In this document: one piece after another, positions 24,383 through 32,292 of the stretch
Layout of the letters: every line of letters starts with the position of its first letter
Position numbering within the stretch: the first letter of the stretch is position 1
Origin: Sporomusaceae bacterium
Lineage (GTDB): Bacteria; Bacillota; Negativicutes; Sporomusales; UBA7701
Length of the DNA: 64,000 nucleotides
NCBI GenBank assembly: GCA_031460455.1
Contig: JAVKTQ010000017.1
Coordinates: 1-64,000, forward strand
Reading direction: 5' to 3'
The notes under the pieces: model-generated
The model's input: only the letters and a program-made list of their open reading frames with translations
Database searches by the model: none
Told to the model about the DNA's origin: nothing
Made by a program: the position numbers and the translations under genes

Positions 24383-25258
24383 ATGAGGAGATTGCTGTTG
24401 GCGATGCTGACTGCGGTTTTGGCGCTGGCGCTGCTGGCGGGCTGCGGCGGACCGAAGGCCGAGGCTCCCAAGCCGGCGCCGAAGCAGGCCAACCCGGATG
24501 TTATCCTGGCGACGACGACGAGTACCCAGGACAGCGGCCTGCTGGATGTGCTGATCCCGGCGTTCGAGAAGAAGACTGGCTATAAGATCAAGACAATTGC
24601 CGTCGGCTCGGGCCAGGCGATCGCGATGGGGCAGAAAGGCGAGGCCGACGTGCTGCTGACCCATGCCCCGGATGCGGAGAAGAAGGTTGTCGAGGCCGGG
24701 GCGGTGGTTAACCGCCGCCTGGTGATGCATAACGATTTCATTATCGTGGGGCCGGCGGCCGACCCGGCGAAGGTAAAAGGCAAGAAGGCTAAGGAAGCTC
24801 TGGAGAGCTTTGCCAAGACGCAGGCGATTTTCATTTCCCGCGGCGATAATTCGGGCACCCATCAGTTGGAGAAGAAGCTGTGGGCGCAGGCGGGGATAAA
24901 GCCGGCCGGGGCGTGGTACCAGGAGGCGGGGGCCGGCATGGGCCAGACGCTGAAGATTGCCAGCGAGAAGAACGGCTATGCGGTGACCGACCGGGCGACT
25001 TTCCTGGCCCATAAGAAGAATGTGGCGCTCGATATTCTTGTGGAGGGCGACTCGGTACTGCTGAATATTTATCACGTGATGGAGGTCAACCCGGCGAAGT
25101 TCGCGAAAGTGAACAAGGACGGGGCCAAGGCGTTCGCCGATTTCCTGCTGTCGGCCGAGGGCCAGGAGATGATCAAGGTTTTCGGCAAGGATAAGTACGG
25201 CCAGCCGCTGTTCTTCGCCGACGGCGGCAAGACGGAGAAGGATTTGACCGGGAAGTAG
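24383..25258 (+). CDS. tupA: Tungstate-type ABC transporter substrate-binding lipoprotein
   Basis: 291 residues. The signal peptide ends LALLAGCGG (lipoprotein). The mature part has VILATTTSTQDSGLLDVLIP, then FISRGDNSGTHQLEKKLW, the oxyanion-binding loops of TupA-type proteins. It binds tungstate (or molybdate) for import. Neither the permease gene nor the ATPase gene follows: a terminator closes the unit right after it, so it is an orphan and must work with a transporter encoded elsewhere or serve another use. Confidence 0.85.
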   Translation: MRRLLLAMLTAVLALALLAGCGGPKAEAPKPAPKQANPDVILATTTSTQDSGLLDVLIPAFEKKTGYKIKTIAVGSGQAIAMGQKGEADVLLTHAPDAEKKVVEAGAVVNRRLVMHNDFIIVGPAADPAKVKGKKAKEALESFAKTQAIFISRGDNSGTHQLEKKLWAQAGIKPAGAWYQEAGAGMGQTLKIASEKNGYAVTDRATFLAHKKNVALDILVEGDSVLLNIYHVMEVNPAKFAKVNKDGAKAFADFLLSAEGQEMIKVFGKDKYGQPLFFADGGKTEKDLTGK

Positions 25259-25287
25259 ATAGCTTATCAAATTTATTTCAATAAAAG

Positions 25288-25325
25288 GACCGGCACAGGT
25301 GAAATGCTTGTGCCGGTCTCTTATT
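25288..25325 (+). terminator. Terminator after tupA
   Basis: The 10-bp perfect stem GACCGGCACA/TGTGCCGGTC (25288-25297, 25309-25318) is followed by TCTTATTGCTTTT. Confidence 0.8.
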
Positions 25326-25350
25326 GCTTTTGGAATGGCGGGATTAGGCT

Positions 25351-25455
25351 AGAAATGCTCCCGATGCAAGGCGCACCGGATGAGCGGGCATACAACGCTA
25401 TAGCGGTTAGAGGGGCGCCTGCCCCTGGCGGGGGCATCGCACGGGTGCTTATGGG
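25351..25455. repeat. Palindromic repeat family, copy 1 (decayed)
   Basis: The left conserved block GATGCAAGGCGCACCGGA is intact at 25363-25380. The inner part differs and the right block is only partly kept (GGGTGCTTATGGGC). The element overlaps the stop codon of the downstream minus-strand membrane protein gene. Confidence 0.55.
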
Positions 25456-25964
25456 CGGCCGGACAGACGCTTGACTACAAGGTTGGCCAATACGCCGCCC
25501 ATTATGCCGGTGAAAAGCTGGGGCCAGCTCATGGCGAACATGATGCCGGCGGCGAGTTTGGGCGGGACGTTGATGAAGGCGAGCAGCCAGGTGAAGGCGG
25601 TGAAGAGGACGGCTGTTTTTACGGCCGTGGCCGAGAGGGTGGCGGCGATGCGGCTGCGGGTAAGGAGGGTTTTGTAGATGAGGACGTAGAGAAGGTGGGC
25701 GATGGCGACGGGCGGGATGAATACGGGCAGGAAAAGCAGCCCCTGGAGGTAGGCGACTACCGGGGCGACGAGGGCGATGGCTACGGCGGCGCCGAGGCCG
25801 GCGGTCTCGTAGGCGATGAGCAGGCAGGCGTTGACGAGGCTGCCGATGATGAAGGTGGTGAAGAAGGGCGGCACGGGGATGATAAGCCTGAGCGACTGGA
25901 AGATGACGGTGAGCGCCAGCAGGAGGGCGGCCCGCGCCAGTATGTCCGGCCGGGAGGGTGTCAT
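25449..25964 (-). CDS. ECF-transporter S-component-like membrane protein
   Basis: 171 residues from the ATG at 25964 (GGGAG 9-10 bases upstream; an upstream in-frame ATG at 26003 lacks a good site). Five to six membrane segments span the whole protein, with FIIGSLVNACLLIAYETAG and LFLPVFIPPVAIAHLLYVLI in the middle. The size and layout fit substrate-capture S components of ECF vitamin transporters, but no ligand-specific motif is seen and no ECF ATPase is near. It may be only a similar small membrane protein. Confidence 0.5.
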   Translation of the reverse strand: MTPSRPDILARAALLLALTVIFQSLRLIIPVPPFFTTFIIGSLVNACLLIAYETAGLGAAVAIALVAPVVAYLQGLLFLPVFIPPVAIAHLLYVLIYKTLLTRSRIAATLSATAVKTAVLFTAFTWLLAFINVPPKLAAGIMFAMSWPQLFTGIMGGVLANLVVKRLSGRP

Positions 25965-26004
25965 TGTATTTGCTCCCTTGTTTGTATTGGAGGCTATACT
26001 CATT

Positions 26005-26224
26005 GCCGGCTTTTCCCGGCTTTGGGTTTGCCCCCCGCTGCGACGGCGGTCTTACTAAGCTCGTCGCCGACAAGACCGCACCACCGCCCAATTCACGTCC
26101 ATGTTCAATGGTCGGTTCGCGCAGCCGTCCATGGCTGCGCGTGCGGTCTTGTTACCGGCTCTCTCGCTAAGTAGCGGCCGCCGTCTCGCTTCAGGGGGCG
26201 GCCCCCAAAGCCGGGAACGCCGGC
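26005..26224. repeat. 220-bp foldback element with ~45-bp inverted ends
   Basis: The left arm 26005-26049 and right arm 26178-26224 are near-complementary. Both contain CCCGGCTTTGGG followed by a G/C-rich run and GCGACGGCGG or its relative. The middle forms further stems (AAGACCGCAC with GTGCGGTCTT). A single related arm is found near 57346-57390. No gene is inside. It fills most of the 438-bp gap between two minus-strand genes. Confidence 0.6.
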
Positions 26225-26264
26225 CCGCAGGGGGTTCGGTTTCCTATTTTCTTGAAATGCCGAA

Positions 26265-26382
26265 GCCGTTCAGAAGTGCCCAGATGCAAGGCGCACCGGA
26301 AGAGCGCGCCGCGACGTGTACTCGGATGTACACTAGCAAGCGCTCTGAGGAGCAACGCCGCAGATGGGCGCTTATGGACGGC
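26265..26382. repeat. Palindromic repeat family, copy 2
   Basis: Outer arms GCCGTTCAGAAGTGCCC and GGGCGCTTATGGACGGC pair with few mismatches. The conserved left block CCAGATGCAAGGCGCACCG and right block GAGGAGCAACGCCGCAGATG are intact. The inner stem is AGAGCGC/GCGCTCT and the top stem GTGTAC/GTACAC. It ends 21 bp before the stop of the next minus-strand gene. Confidence 0.9.
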
Positions 26383-26402
26383 CGCTCAGTATCGCCAAAA
26401 AA

Positions 26403-26735
26403 CTATTTGTGCCAGGGGTGGCGGGTTTTGGGCCTCCCCTGCTGCCCTCCCCCACCCGGCCCGAACATCATCCAGCCGAGGAGAATTAAGAGGGCGATGT
26501 TGCCGATGAAGCCGTCGACGATGCCGAGGTCGACGAAGATGTTGACGATGGTGAGGCAGCCGAAGAAGGTTATGCTGCGTTTGAAGTTTATCCAGGGATA
26601 GCGGCGGAGAAGGATGTAAACGGCGACGAAGACGCCGATGTCGATGACGACCCAGGCCCAGGGATTGAGGACGAGATATTTGAGGATGCTGCCGACGATT
26701 ATCGCGGCGAGAATGTACCACCAGACGGTGTTCAT
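26403..26735 (-). CDS. Small membrane protein, unknown function
   Basis: 110 residues from the ATG at 26735, behind AAGGGGAA. Three to four hydrophobic segments fill residues 4-92. The C-terminus is a soluble Gly/Arg/His tail (GPGGGGQQGRPKTRH). I do not recognise the family. It is transcribed away from the 26915 gene and shares its upstream region. Confidence 0.65.
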   Translation of the reverse strand: MNTVWWYILAAIIVGSILKYLVLNPWAWVVIDIGVFVAVYILLRRYPWINFKRSITFFGCLTIVNIFVDLGIVDGFIGNIALLILLGWMMFGPGGGGQQGRPKTRHPWHK

Positions 26736-26914
26736 CGAATTCCCCTTCCGTATTTGTTCTCTTCTTTGATTATATACGATTAGGGGGGCGGCGAACAGTT
26801 GTCCCGCGACGGGAAAGAAAAAAGATAATTGTGCTATAAATGGGAAAAAGATGATTATAATTTGTGCGGATTGCACATACTTTTATTAAGAATCTGCACA
26901 GGGAGTGAAAAAGG

Positions 26915-27259
26915 GTGGAGTTTTCGTTCACGATGTTCAAACCGCATCGAACCCGCAGCGGCAAGAAGGATGAGCCGCTGGTGGCTGTGAAACCGAACGG
27001 CCGCATCGTTTTCAACAAGAAAGCCGCGGAACTGTTGGGCAATCGCTATTTCTGCATGCTGGGCTATGACAGCGATAATGGGGCGCTGGGCATCATGCCG
27101 GTGGCGGAGCAGGAATCGAACGCTTTTCCGGTGAGATATGCGGCGAAGGGGGCTTATATCGGCGCGAAACGGTTTTTCCGCCATTTCGGCATTTTGCCGG
27201 AGCAGGTGGTGGAAAGCGCGCCTTTCCAGCACGGACAGTATATCGGGATGAAGTTTTAG
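26915..27259 (+). CDS. Hypothetical 114-residue protein
   Basis: It starts with GTG at 26915 with GGGAG nine bases upstream. The protein reads as a compact basic fold with PLVAVKPNGRIVFNKKAAEL, then RYFCMLGYDSDNGALGIMP and a C-terminal FQHGQYIGMKF. No membrane segment and no known motif. It is followed at once by a strong terminator, so it is a single-gene unit. The basic surface might mean nucleic-acid binding, but that is a guess. Confidence 0.7.
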   Translation: MEFSFTMFKPHRTRSGKKDEPLVAVKPNGRIVFNKKAAELLGNRYFCMLGYDSDNGALGIMPVAEQESNAFPVRYAAKGAYIGAKRFFRHFGILPEQVVESAPFQHGQYIGMKF

Positions 27260-27267
27260 GGGTAAAC

Positions 27268-27300
27268 AAAAAAGCTGCTGACTAAGTCAGCAGCTTTTTT
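27268..27300. terminator. Strong bidirectional terminator
   Basis: The perfect 15-bp arms with six A at one end and six T at the other (27268-27282, 27286-27300) have a 3-base loop. It ends the 26915 gene and could also stop leftward transcripts from the DapA-family gene. Confidence 0.92.
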
Positions 27301-27346
27301 GTTTTTGTAGATATTCTCGGCTTTCTCGTTATCCCGGAATGCCGGC

Positions 27347-27462
27347 GACGCTCAGAAGCCTCCAGATGCTAGGCGGACCGAGCATGCGCAGCGACGCGTA
27401 CACGGACGTACGCTAGCAAGCACGCGCAGGGCCAACAACGCAGATGGGGGCTTATCAACGGC
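27347..27462. repeat. Palindromic repeat family, copy 3
   Basis: Outer arms CTCAGAAGCCTCCAGATG and CAGATGGGGGCTTATCAACG pair. The right block is altered (GGGCCAACAACGCAGATGG). The top stem is GCGTAC/GTACGC. It ends one base before the stop codon of the DapA-family gene. Confidence 0.85.
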
Positions 27463-27463
27463 T

Positions 27464-28348
27464 CTATTGAACTTGGACTCCCAACTTGCGGGCCCAGGCG
27501 AAGATTTTGTCTTCTTGGCCAGGGGCCAATCCCAGCGGCGCGGATACGGTGGGGTCGCAGATGCCGAGTTTGCTGAGGACGAGCTTGATGACGGCGGGGG
27601 CGGGACCGAAGCCGCCCATGAGGGGGATGAGGGAGGCGCGTTTCTGGAGGTCCAGGGCGGCGGGAAGGTCGCCGCGGCTGAAGGCGTTATAGACGTCGGC
27701 GCAGAGTTTGGGGACCATGCTGCAGCCGGCGTAGATGCCGCCTTTGGCGCCGAGGAGGTAGGCGGCGAGGCCGAGGGCGGGGTTGCCGGACATGACGGCG
27801 AAGGCGCGGCCGGCGGTGAGGTCGAGGTAGCGCTGCATGGCGACGAAGTCGCCGGCGCTGTCTTTGACGCCGATGATGTTGGGGTGGGCGGCTAGTTTTT
27901 CGAGGGTGTCGGGGGCGATGGCCGTTTTGGTCATCTGGGGGAAGTTGTAGAGGATGACGGGCAGGGCCGAGGCTTCGGCGACGGCCTGGAAGTGGCGGGC
28001 GACGGCAGCCTGGTCGAGGGGGTAGTAGTAGGGCATGGCGACGAGGACGGCGTCGGCTTTGTAGGCGGCAGCCGCCTTGATCTGGGCGAGGGTTTTCTTT
28101 GTGCCGGTGTCGCCGCAGCCGATGAGGACGGGTACGCTTCCTTTGACTTCGTCGAGGGCGGTTTCGATGGCGTCGTGGCGCATGGCGTCGGTCATGGCGG
28201 GGAATTCGCCGGTGGTGCCGAGGACGACGACGCCGTGGACGCCGCCTTCGAGGCAGTAGCGGACGACGCGCCGGTAGGCGGCTTTGTCTACTTGCTCGTC
28301 CGGGGTGAGGGGGGTGACCATCGCCGGAAATACACCCTTGAGTTCCAT
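27464..28348 (-). CDS. DapA/N-acetylneuraminate-lyase family class I aldolase
   Basis: 294 residues from the ATG at 28348 with AAGGAG eight bases upstream. Motifs in order: VLGTTGEFPAM (the Thr-Thr that holds the carboxylate), PVILYNFPQMT (active Tyr) and IIGVKDSAGD (the Schiff-base Lys). Family members condense pyruvate with an aldehyde (dihydrodipicolinate synthase) or cleave 2-keto-3-deoxy acids. There is no lysine-pathway neighbour, so a catabolic aldolase is as likely as DapA. It is alone in its unit. Confidence 0.85.
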   Translation of the reverse strand: MELKGVFPAMVTPLTPDEQVDKAAYRRVVRYCLEGGVHGVVVLGTTGEFPAMTDAMRHDAIETALDEVKGSVPVLIGCGDTGTKKTLAQIKAAAAYKADAVLVAMPYYYPLDQAAVARHFQAVAEASALPVILYNFPQMTKTAIAPDTLEKLAAHPNIIGVKDSAGDFVAMQRYLDLTAGRAFAVMSGNPALGLAAYLLGAKGGIYAGCSMVPKLCADVYNAFSRGDLPAALDLQKRASLIPLMGGFGPAPAVIKLVLSKLGICDPTVSAPLGLAPGQEDKIFAWARKLGVQVQ

Positions 28349-28491
28349 GTAATCACTCCTTATGGTTTGTTTCCCTGCGTTTGCAGGGGTTGCCTCTTTG
28401 TCCACATGTTACTTGGTATGGCCGGTCGGGCCCTTTCTGATAATAGGTCTGACAGATAAGGCTGATCTTCCCGCCGAAGGGAGGTGATGGA

Positions 28492-29214
28492 TTGCGTTTG
28501 GTCCTTTGCCTGAGCCTGCTTTTGACGAGTTTTTGCGGCAGCAGTCACGCCAGTCCCGAGATTTATATCAATATTCCTGAGTATAAGCTCACGGTGATTG
28601 ACAAAGGACAAGCGGTAAGAAGCTACGATATTGCGGTGGGTACGCCTTACGAGCAGACGCCGGCCGGCAGTTTCGCGGTGTTTGTGAAGCAGGAATACCC
28701 TGTCTGGTACCCTGGCGCGAAGTTCGCCGACCGCACGCCGGTGCCGCCCGGACCGGATAACCCTCTGGGCAGCCGCTGGATGGAGTTCGCGCCTTCGTAC
28801 GGCATCCACGGGACGAATGTGGATTGGTCGATAAGCTACCCGGTGTCGGGGGGCTGTATCCGTATGCACGACGCGGATGCCCGCGAGCTTTACGAGCGGG
28901 TGGATATCGGTACGCCGGTGACGGTGGTGTACGAGACGCTGGTGCTGGTGGAGAAGAGGGACGGGCTGTATCTTAAGGTGCTGCCGGATATTTACGGACG
29001 GCAGACGTCGAGCCGCGAGCGTTTCCTAAAGCTTTTTTCGCCGCTGGCCACGCACTGGCGGACGGTGCGCGAGCCTGTTTTCCCGCTGAAGGAAGCGGAG
29101 GATGCTTATGAGGTAAAGTTCGCCGTGCGGAAGATATTACCTGCCGGCTGGCCGGTGGCGGAGCTTGCCGCGCAGCCGGCGCAGCCGAGCGCGGCGCCGC
29201 CGCTTCCCAAGTGA
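28492..29214 (+). CDS. L,D-transpeptidase (YkuD domain), secreted
   Basis: 240 residues from a TTG at 28492, with GGGAGGTGA upstream. A short signal peptide (residues 1-20, ending SSHA) is followed by the YkuD domain: YINIPEYKLTVIDKGQAV and the catalytic YGIHGTN...SGGCIRMHD with the active Cys. It cross-links peptidoglycan or anchors cell-wall proteins outside the membrane. The C-terminal tail (about 80 residues, ending in a Pro/Ala-rich stretch) is extra and not recognised. Confidence 0.92.
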   Translation: MRLVLCLSLLLTSFCGSSHASPEIYINIPEYKLTVIDKGQAVRSYDIAVGTPYEQTPAGSFAVFVKQEYPVWYPGAKFADRTPVPPGPDNPLGSRWMEFAPSYGIHGTNVDWSISYPVSGGCIRMHDADARELYERVDIGTPVTVVYETLVLVEKRDGLYLKVLPDIYGRQTSSRERFLKLFSPLATHWRTVREPVFPLKEAEDAYEVKFAVRKILPAGWPVAELAAQPAQPSAAPPLPK

Positions 29215-29230
29215 CGAATATAGCGGTGCG

Positions 29231-29275
29231 ATCGGCCGGGAACGCCCTGGAGGGGCGTGCCGGCCGGTCTTTTTG
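29231..29275 (+). terminator. Terminator after the L,D-transpeptidase gene
   Basis: Long stem: CGGCCGG and AACGCCC pair with GGGGCGT and CCGGCCG across 29231-29268, followed by TCTTTTTG. Confidence 0.8.
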
Positions 29276-29453
29276 TTGGCCGCGGCCGCGGGCGGAGCGG
29301 CCGGCGGGCAGGAATTAAACGGGGCGAGGGGGAAATAAGGTGGTTGTGTCTGTATTGTAGCTCACGGCGGGCCGAGCGGTAAAATTGCTGTTTGGAATGC
29401 CGTTTATGCTTTGCGTCTATGGGCATGATTATCCTGGTTGGGAGGGAAATGAG

Positions 29454-30113
29454 ATGTTGGTTTCCGAGGCGCTCGTCCGCCGCCGCGCGATCCGCGATTA
29501 CGATCCGGGGTTCGTTATCGGCGACGATGTTTTGGCCCGCCTGTTTTCGCTGGTGAAGCTCGCTCCGTCGGCGATGAATTTGCAGCCGTGGGAGTTTATC
29601 GTGGTGCGGGATGCGGCGGCGAAGAAGAAGCTGCGGGCCTGCGCGATGGATCAGTACCAGATCGAGCTGGCGTCGGCGACGGTGATTGTGATGGGCAATA
29701 CCGATATGCTGGCCCATTTCGAGCCGGTGTACGCGGATCTGGTGTCGCTGGGCGGTACGACGCCGGAGCGGGTGGAGGGCTCGCGCCGTTATGTGAAGAG
29801 GTTTGACGATGATTTGCGCTACCGCGAGCTGTGGGCGACGCGCAACGCGGCGCTGGCGGCGATGGCGCTTATGCTGGCGGCGCAGGAGCTGGGCCTCGAT
29901 TCGGGGCCGATGGATGGGTTTTACCCGGATAAGATTCTGGCGGCGTTCGCCGTGCCGGGAAATTATCTGCCGGTGATGCTGGTGACGCTGGGCCGGCGGG
30001 CGAAGGAGCCCCCGTATCCCCGCCAGTGGCGGCGGGATTTCGCCGCTATGGTGCATCTGGATGCTTTCGGCGAAAAAAAAGGACGGGCTATTGTCCCGTC
30101 CGAGGAGTGTTAG
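29454..30113 (+). CDS. Nitroreductase-family FMN oxidoreductase
   Basis: 219 residues from the ATG at 29454 (GGGAGGG upstream). The start SEALVRRRAIRDYDPG and LAPSAMNLQPWEFIVVRD bind FMN phosphate and ring; the C-terminal ALMLAAQELGLDSGPMDGF and LPVMLVTLGRRAKEP complete the fold. The family reduces nitro groups, quinones or enones with NAD(P)H; the substrate is unknown. Its stop lies 7 bp from the end of the convergent selenoprotein gene. Confidence 0.9.
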   Translation: MLVSEALVRRRAIRDYDPGFVIGDDVLARLFSLVKLAPSAMNLQPWEFIVVRDAAAKKKLRACAMDQYQIELASATVIVMGNTDMLAHFEPVYADLVSLGGTTPERVEGSRRYVKRFDDDLRYRELWATRNAALAAMALMLAAQELGLDSGPMDGFYPDKILAAFAVPGNYLPVMLVTLGRRAKEPPYPRQWRRDFAAMVHLDAFGEKKGRAIVPSEEC

Positions 30114-30120
30114 TTATTTA

Positions 30121-30441
30121 TCAGCTGCAACAGCCGCGGCCGCTGGTAGCCTGTACGCCGCGCAGCACGAGTTTGCTGCCGAAGATGGAGACGTCGGCGT
30201 CGATCTCGATGTGGCCGAGGTCGCGCAGTGAGCTATGCACGTAAACGGTGGCGCCGCTAACGGTTTGCTGTTCGTATTCGTTGGCTTCGCTGGCTTCGGG
30301 TGCGCCCCGCCGCACGGACGGGATGGTTCTCACCTGAGGGCCGCCTCAGCCAAAGGTTACTTTTTTCTCGACTTTGACGGTGACGATGTTGCCCTCTTCG
30401 GCGATTATAGACTGCGCCTTGGGGCTGATCGTTAAGTTCAT
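30121..30441 (-). CDS. Probable selenoprotein, small CC/Se-motif family (in-frame UGA = Sec)
   Basis: The ATG at 30441 follows AAAGGAG by nine bases. Codons 1-31 (starting MNLTISPKAQSIIAEEGNIV, ending KKVTFG) are followed by TGA at 30346-30348 and then, in the same frame, 74 more codons ending RGCCS. Read through, the product is 106 residues with Sec at position 32 and a C-terminal Cys-Cys pair, matching the small IscA/HesB-like CC/Se-motif (seleno)proteins known from acetogens. Directly after the UGA, CTC-AGGU-GAG can form a short stem with GGU in the loop, as in bacterial SECIS elements. Function unknown, probably redox or metal handling. Alternative: a nonsense mutation. Confidence 0.75.
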
Positions 30442-30623
30442 GGGCAGCAGCTCCTTTCTCTGATACCCCCCTCCAGGGGGAGGGTGGCTTTCTTTTATTG
30501 TAATATGGTGCCCAGGAACCGTCAAGGGCATTACGGGTTTTGGCCCGTCCGCAAGATATAATCAATTATTATCGCCTATGCCCGGCGAGGTTTTCGCCGC
30601 GGGCGCGAATGACGGGAGAAAAT

Positions 30624-31859
30624 ATGAACAATTGTTGTGACGGGGTTAAGAATGCGGGACGCCGGGCCGGCGGGAGCGCGCTGATGCTGGCCGCTTTCGC
30701 GGCGGGCTGGGCGGTGCTGTACGCCGACCGCACGGCGCTTTATCCGCTGCTGTCGGTTATCGCCGGCGAGTTCGCGCTGTCGTCGACCGAGGTCGGTCTG
30801 CTGACAAGTACTTATTTTCTGCTTTACCTGGTGCTGCAGATTCCGGCTGGTATGGCCGGCGACCGCTGGGGCCTGAAGAGGGTGCTGTTGGTGACCTACG
30901 CCCTGGCGGGCGCAGGGGTTATCGGGCTGGGACTGGCGGGGGCGAATTATGCCTGGCTGCTGTTTTTCGTAGGGCTGCATGGTCTGGGCGCGGGAGGGTA
31001 TTATCCGGCCGCGTACGGGACGATGCTGCAGGTGGTGCCGCCTGAACGGCGCGGGATCAGCGCGGCGGTGGTGGGCACGGGGATGGCGGCCGGGCTGCTG
31101 GCCGGGCTGGCGATGAGCGGGCCGGTGTTTGAGTGGCTGGGTAGCTGGCGGGCGCCTTTCGTGCTGCTGAGTATCCCGACGTTTTTGATGCTGGGCTTTT
31201 TCCAACTGGCGGTGCCGGAGGTGAAAAGCGCGGCGGCGTGTTCCTGGCGCGATTACCGGGCGATCCTGGGCGACCGCGAGCTGTGGCTGATCAATATCGT
31301 AACTTTCACCGCCTTGTACGGGTTCTGGGTGGCGGTGACGTGGGGACCTACTTTTCTCAAGCTGGAGCGCGGCTTCAGCCTGGGCCAGGCGGGCCTGTAC
31401 ACCGGGCTGGTGGCGTTGACGGCGCTGCCGGCGGGTCTGCTGTGGGGCCGCCTGTCGGACCGCTATGGCCGCAAGCCGCTGGCGCTGATGGTTTTGCCCT
31501 GCGCGGCGCTGACGCTGGGGACTCTGTCGCAGGTGACGAGCCCGCCGGCGATCATAGCTGCGCTGCTGGCTTTCGGGCTGTTCAGCAATTCGGCGTTTAC
31601 GCCGATAATGGCGGCCTGGACGGGGGATATCGTCAGCCGGCGCTATCCGGGGCTGATGGGGGCGGCTATCGGGGTGTTCAATTTCGTGGTGATGTCGGCG
31701 GCGATTGTGGCGCCGACGGTGTCGGGGTTTCTGCGCGACGCTACCGGCTCGTTGGTGCCGGCGATGCTGGCCGGCAGCGCGCTGGTGCTGTGCGGGTCGT
31801 TGCTGCTTTTGCTGCTGCCTGGTAAGGCGGCGGAGGAAACGAATAAGACCGGGCCATGA
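30624..31859 (+). CDS. MFS transporter
   Basis: 411 residues from the ATG at 30624 behind GGGAGAA. Twelve membrane segments; motif A appears in both halves, GMAGDRWGLKRVLLV and WGRLSDRYGRKPLALMV. The N-terminus MNNCCDGVKNAGRRAGG has an odd Cys pair. Substrate unknown; it resembles organic-acid or sugar-acid carriers. It is a single-gene unit whose stop codon lies within the stem of its own terminator. Confidence 0.88.
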   Translation: MNNCCDGVKNAGRRAGGSALMLAAFAAGWAVLYADRTALYPLLSVIAGEFALSSTEVGLLTSTYFLLYLVLQIPAGMAGDRWGLKRVLLVTYALAGAGVIGLGLAGANYAWLLFFVGLHGLGAGGYYPAAYGTMLQVVPPERRGISAAVVGTGMAAGLLAGLAMSGPVFEWLGSWRAPFVLLSIPTFLMLGFFQLAVPEVKSAAACSWRDYRAILGDRELWLINIVTFTALYGFWVAVTWGPTFLKLERGFSLGQAGLYTGLVALTALPAGLLWGRLSDRYGRKPLALMVLPCAALTLGTLSQVTSPPAIIAALLAFGLFSNSAFTPIMAAWTGDIVSRRYPGLMGAAIGVFNFVVMSAAIVAPTVSGFLRDATGSLVPAMLAGSALVLCGSLLLLLLPGKAAEETNKTGP

Positions 31860-31878
31860 TGGCCCGGTCTTCGCTTTT
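31845..31878 (+). terminator. Terminator overlapping the MFS stop codon
   Basis: The 11-bp stem AAGACCGGGCC/GGCCCGGTCTT (31845-31855, 31861-31871) has a five-base loop containing the stop codon and is followed by TCGCTTTT. Confidence 0.85.
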
Positions 31879-31882
31879 GGCG

Positions 31883-32155
31883 CTAGATGGGGAAGCAGGG
31901 GCGGCGCGGGAAGCAGCCTTGGCGAGGGAAGCAGAAGCCGACCGGGAAGCAGCCGACCTGACGGGGGAAACAGAAACGGCGGGGGAAGCAGCCGAAGAAG
32001 AAGCCCTGACGGGGGAAGCAGAAGCGGCGCGGGAAGCAGCCGAAACCGAAGCCGAAGCCGGTGCCGAAGCCGGCGCCGATGAAAATCTGGCGGTCGTCTC
32101 TGGAGTCGTCATCCCATTCGTCGATTTCGGGGTAATCCCATACTGGTCTGCGCAT
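31883..32155 (-). CDS. Cys-rich CFPR-repeat protein, unknown
   Basis: 90 residues from the ATG at 32155, behind a strong AAAGGAG site. Residues 1-24 are acidic (YPEIDEWDDDSRDD). The rest is low-complexity: GFGTGFGFGFG and then repeated CFPRR and FCFPRQ units carrying nine Cys, all inside Cys-Phe-Pro. I know no characterised family. The Cys/aromatic/Pro repeat recalls self-assembling cross-linked coat proteins of spores, which is only a guess. The plus-strand frame across it (Glu/Ala-rich) is a shadow. It is a single-gene unit. Confidence 0.7.
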   Translation of the reverse strand: MRRPVWDYPEIDEWDDDSRDDRQIFIGAGFGTGFGFGFGCFPRRFCFPRQGFFFGCFPRRFCFPRQVGCFPVGFCFPRQGCFPRRPCFPI

Positions 32156-32248
32156 TGTGTTCGCTCCTTTCCTGATAATAGAGTTTTGCTACATAATATG
32201 TAAAGGCGATGGTTGTTGTTACTATCACGCCAGGGCGCGGAAAAGAAC

Positions 32249-32282
32249 GAAGCCACCCGCAATGGGTGGCTTTGCGTTTTTG
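32249..32282. terminator. Bidirectional terminator
   Basis: The stem AAGCCACCC/GGGTGGCTT, at about 32250-32271, is followed by TTGCGTTTTT on the plus strand and TTCGTTCTTTT on the minus strand. It separates the transaminase unit from the CFPR gene. Confidence 0.75.
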
Positions 32283-32292
32283 GGCTGTAATT

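Noticed and set aside
30121-30333. Separate 70-codon gene starting at a GTG
   Set aside because: It has no ribosome site and is in frame with the preceding 31 codons across a TGA; one selenoprotein gene explains both better.
31856-32203. 115-codon Glu/Ala-rich plus-strand frame with repeated units
   Set aside because: It is antisense to the CFPR gene; the repeats come from that gene, and the start lacks a ribosome site and overlaps a terminator.
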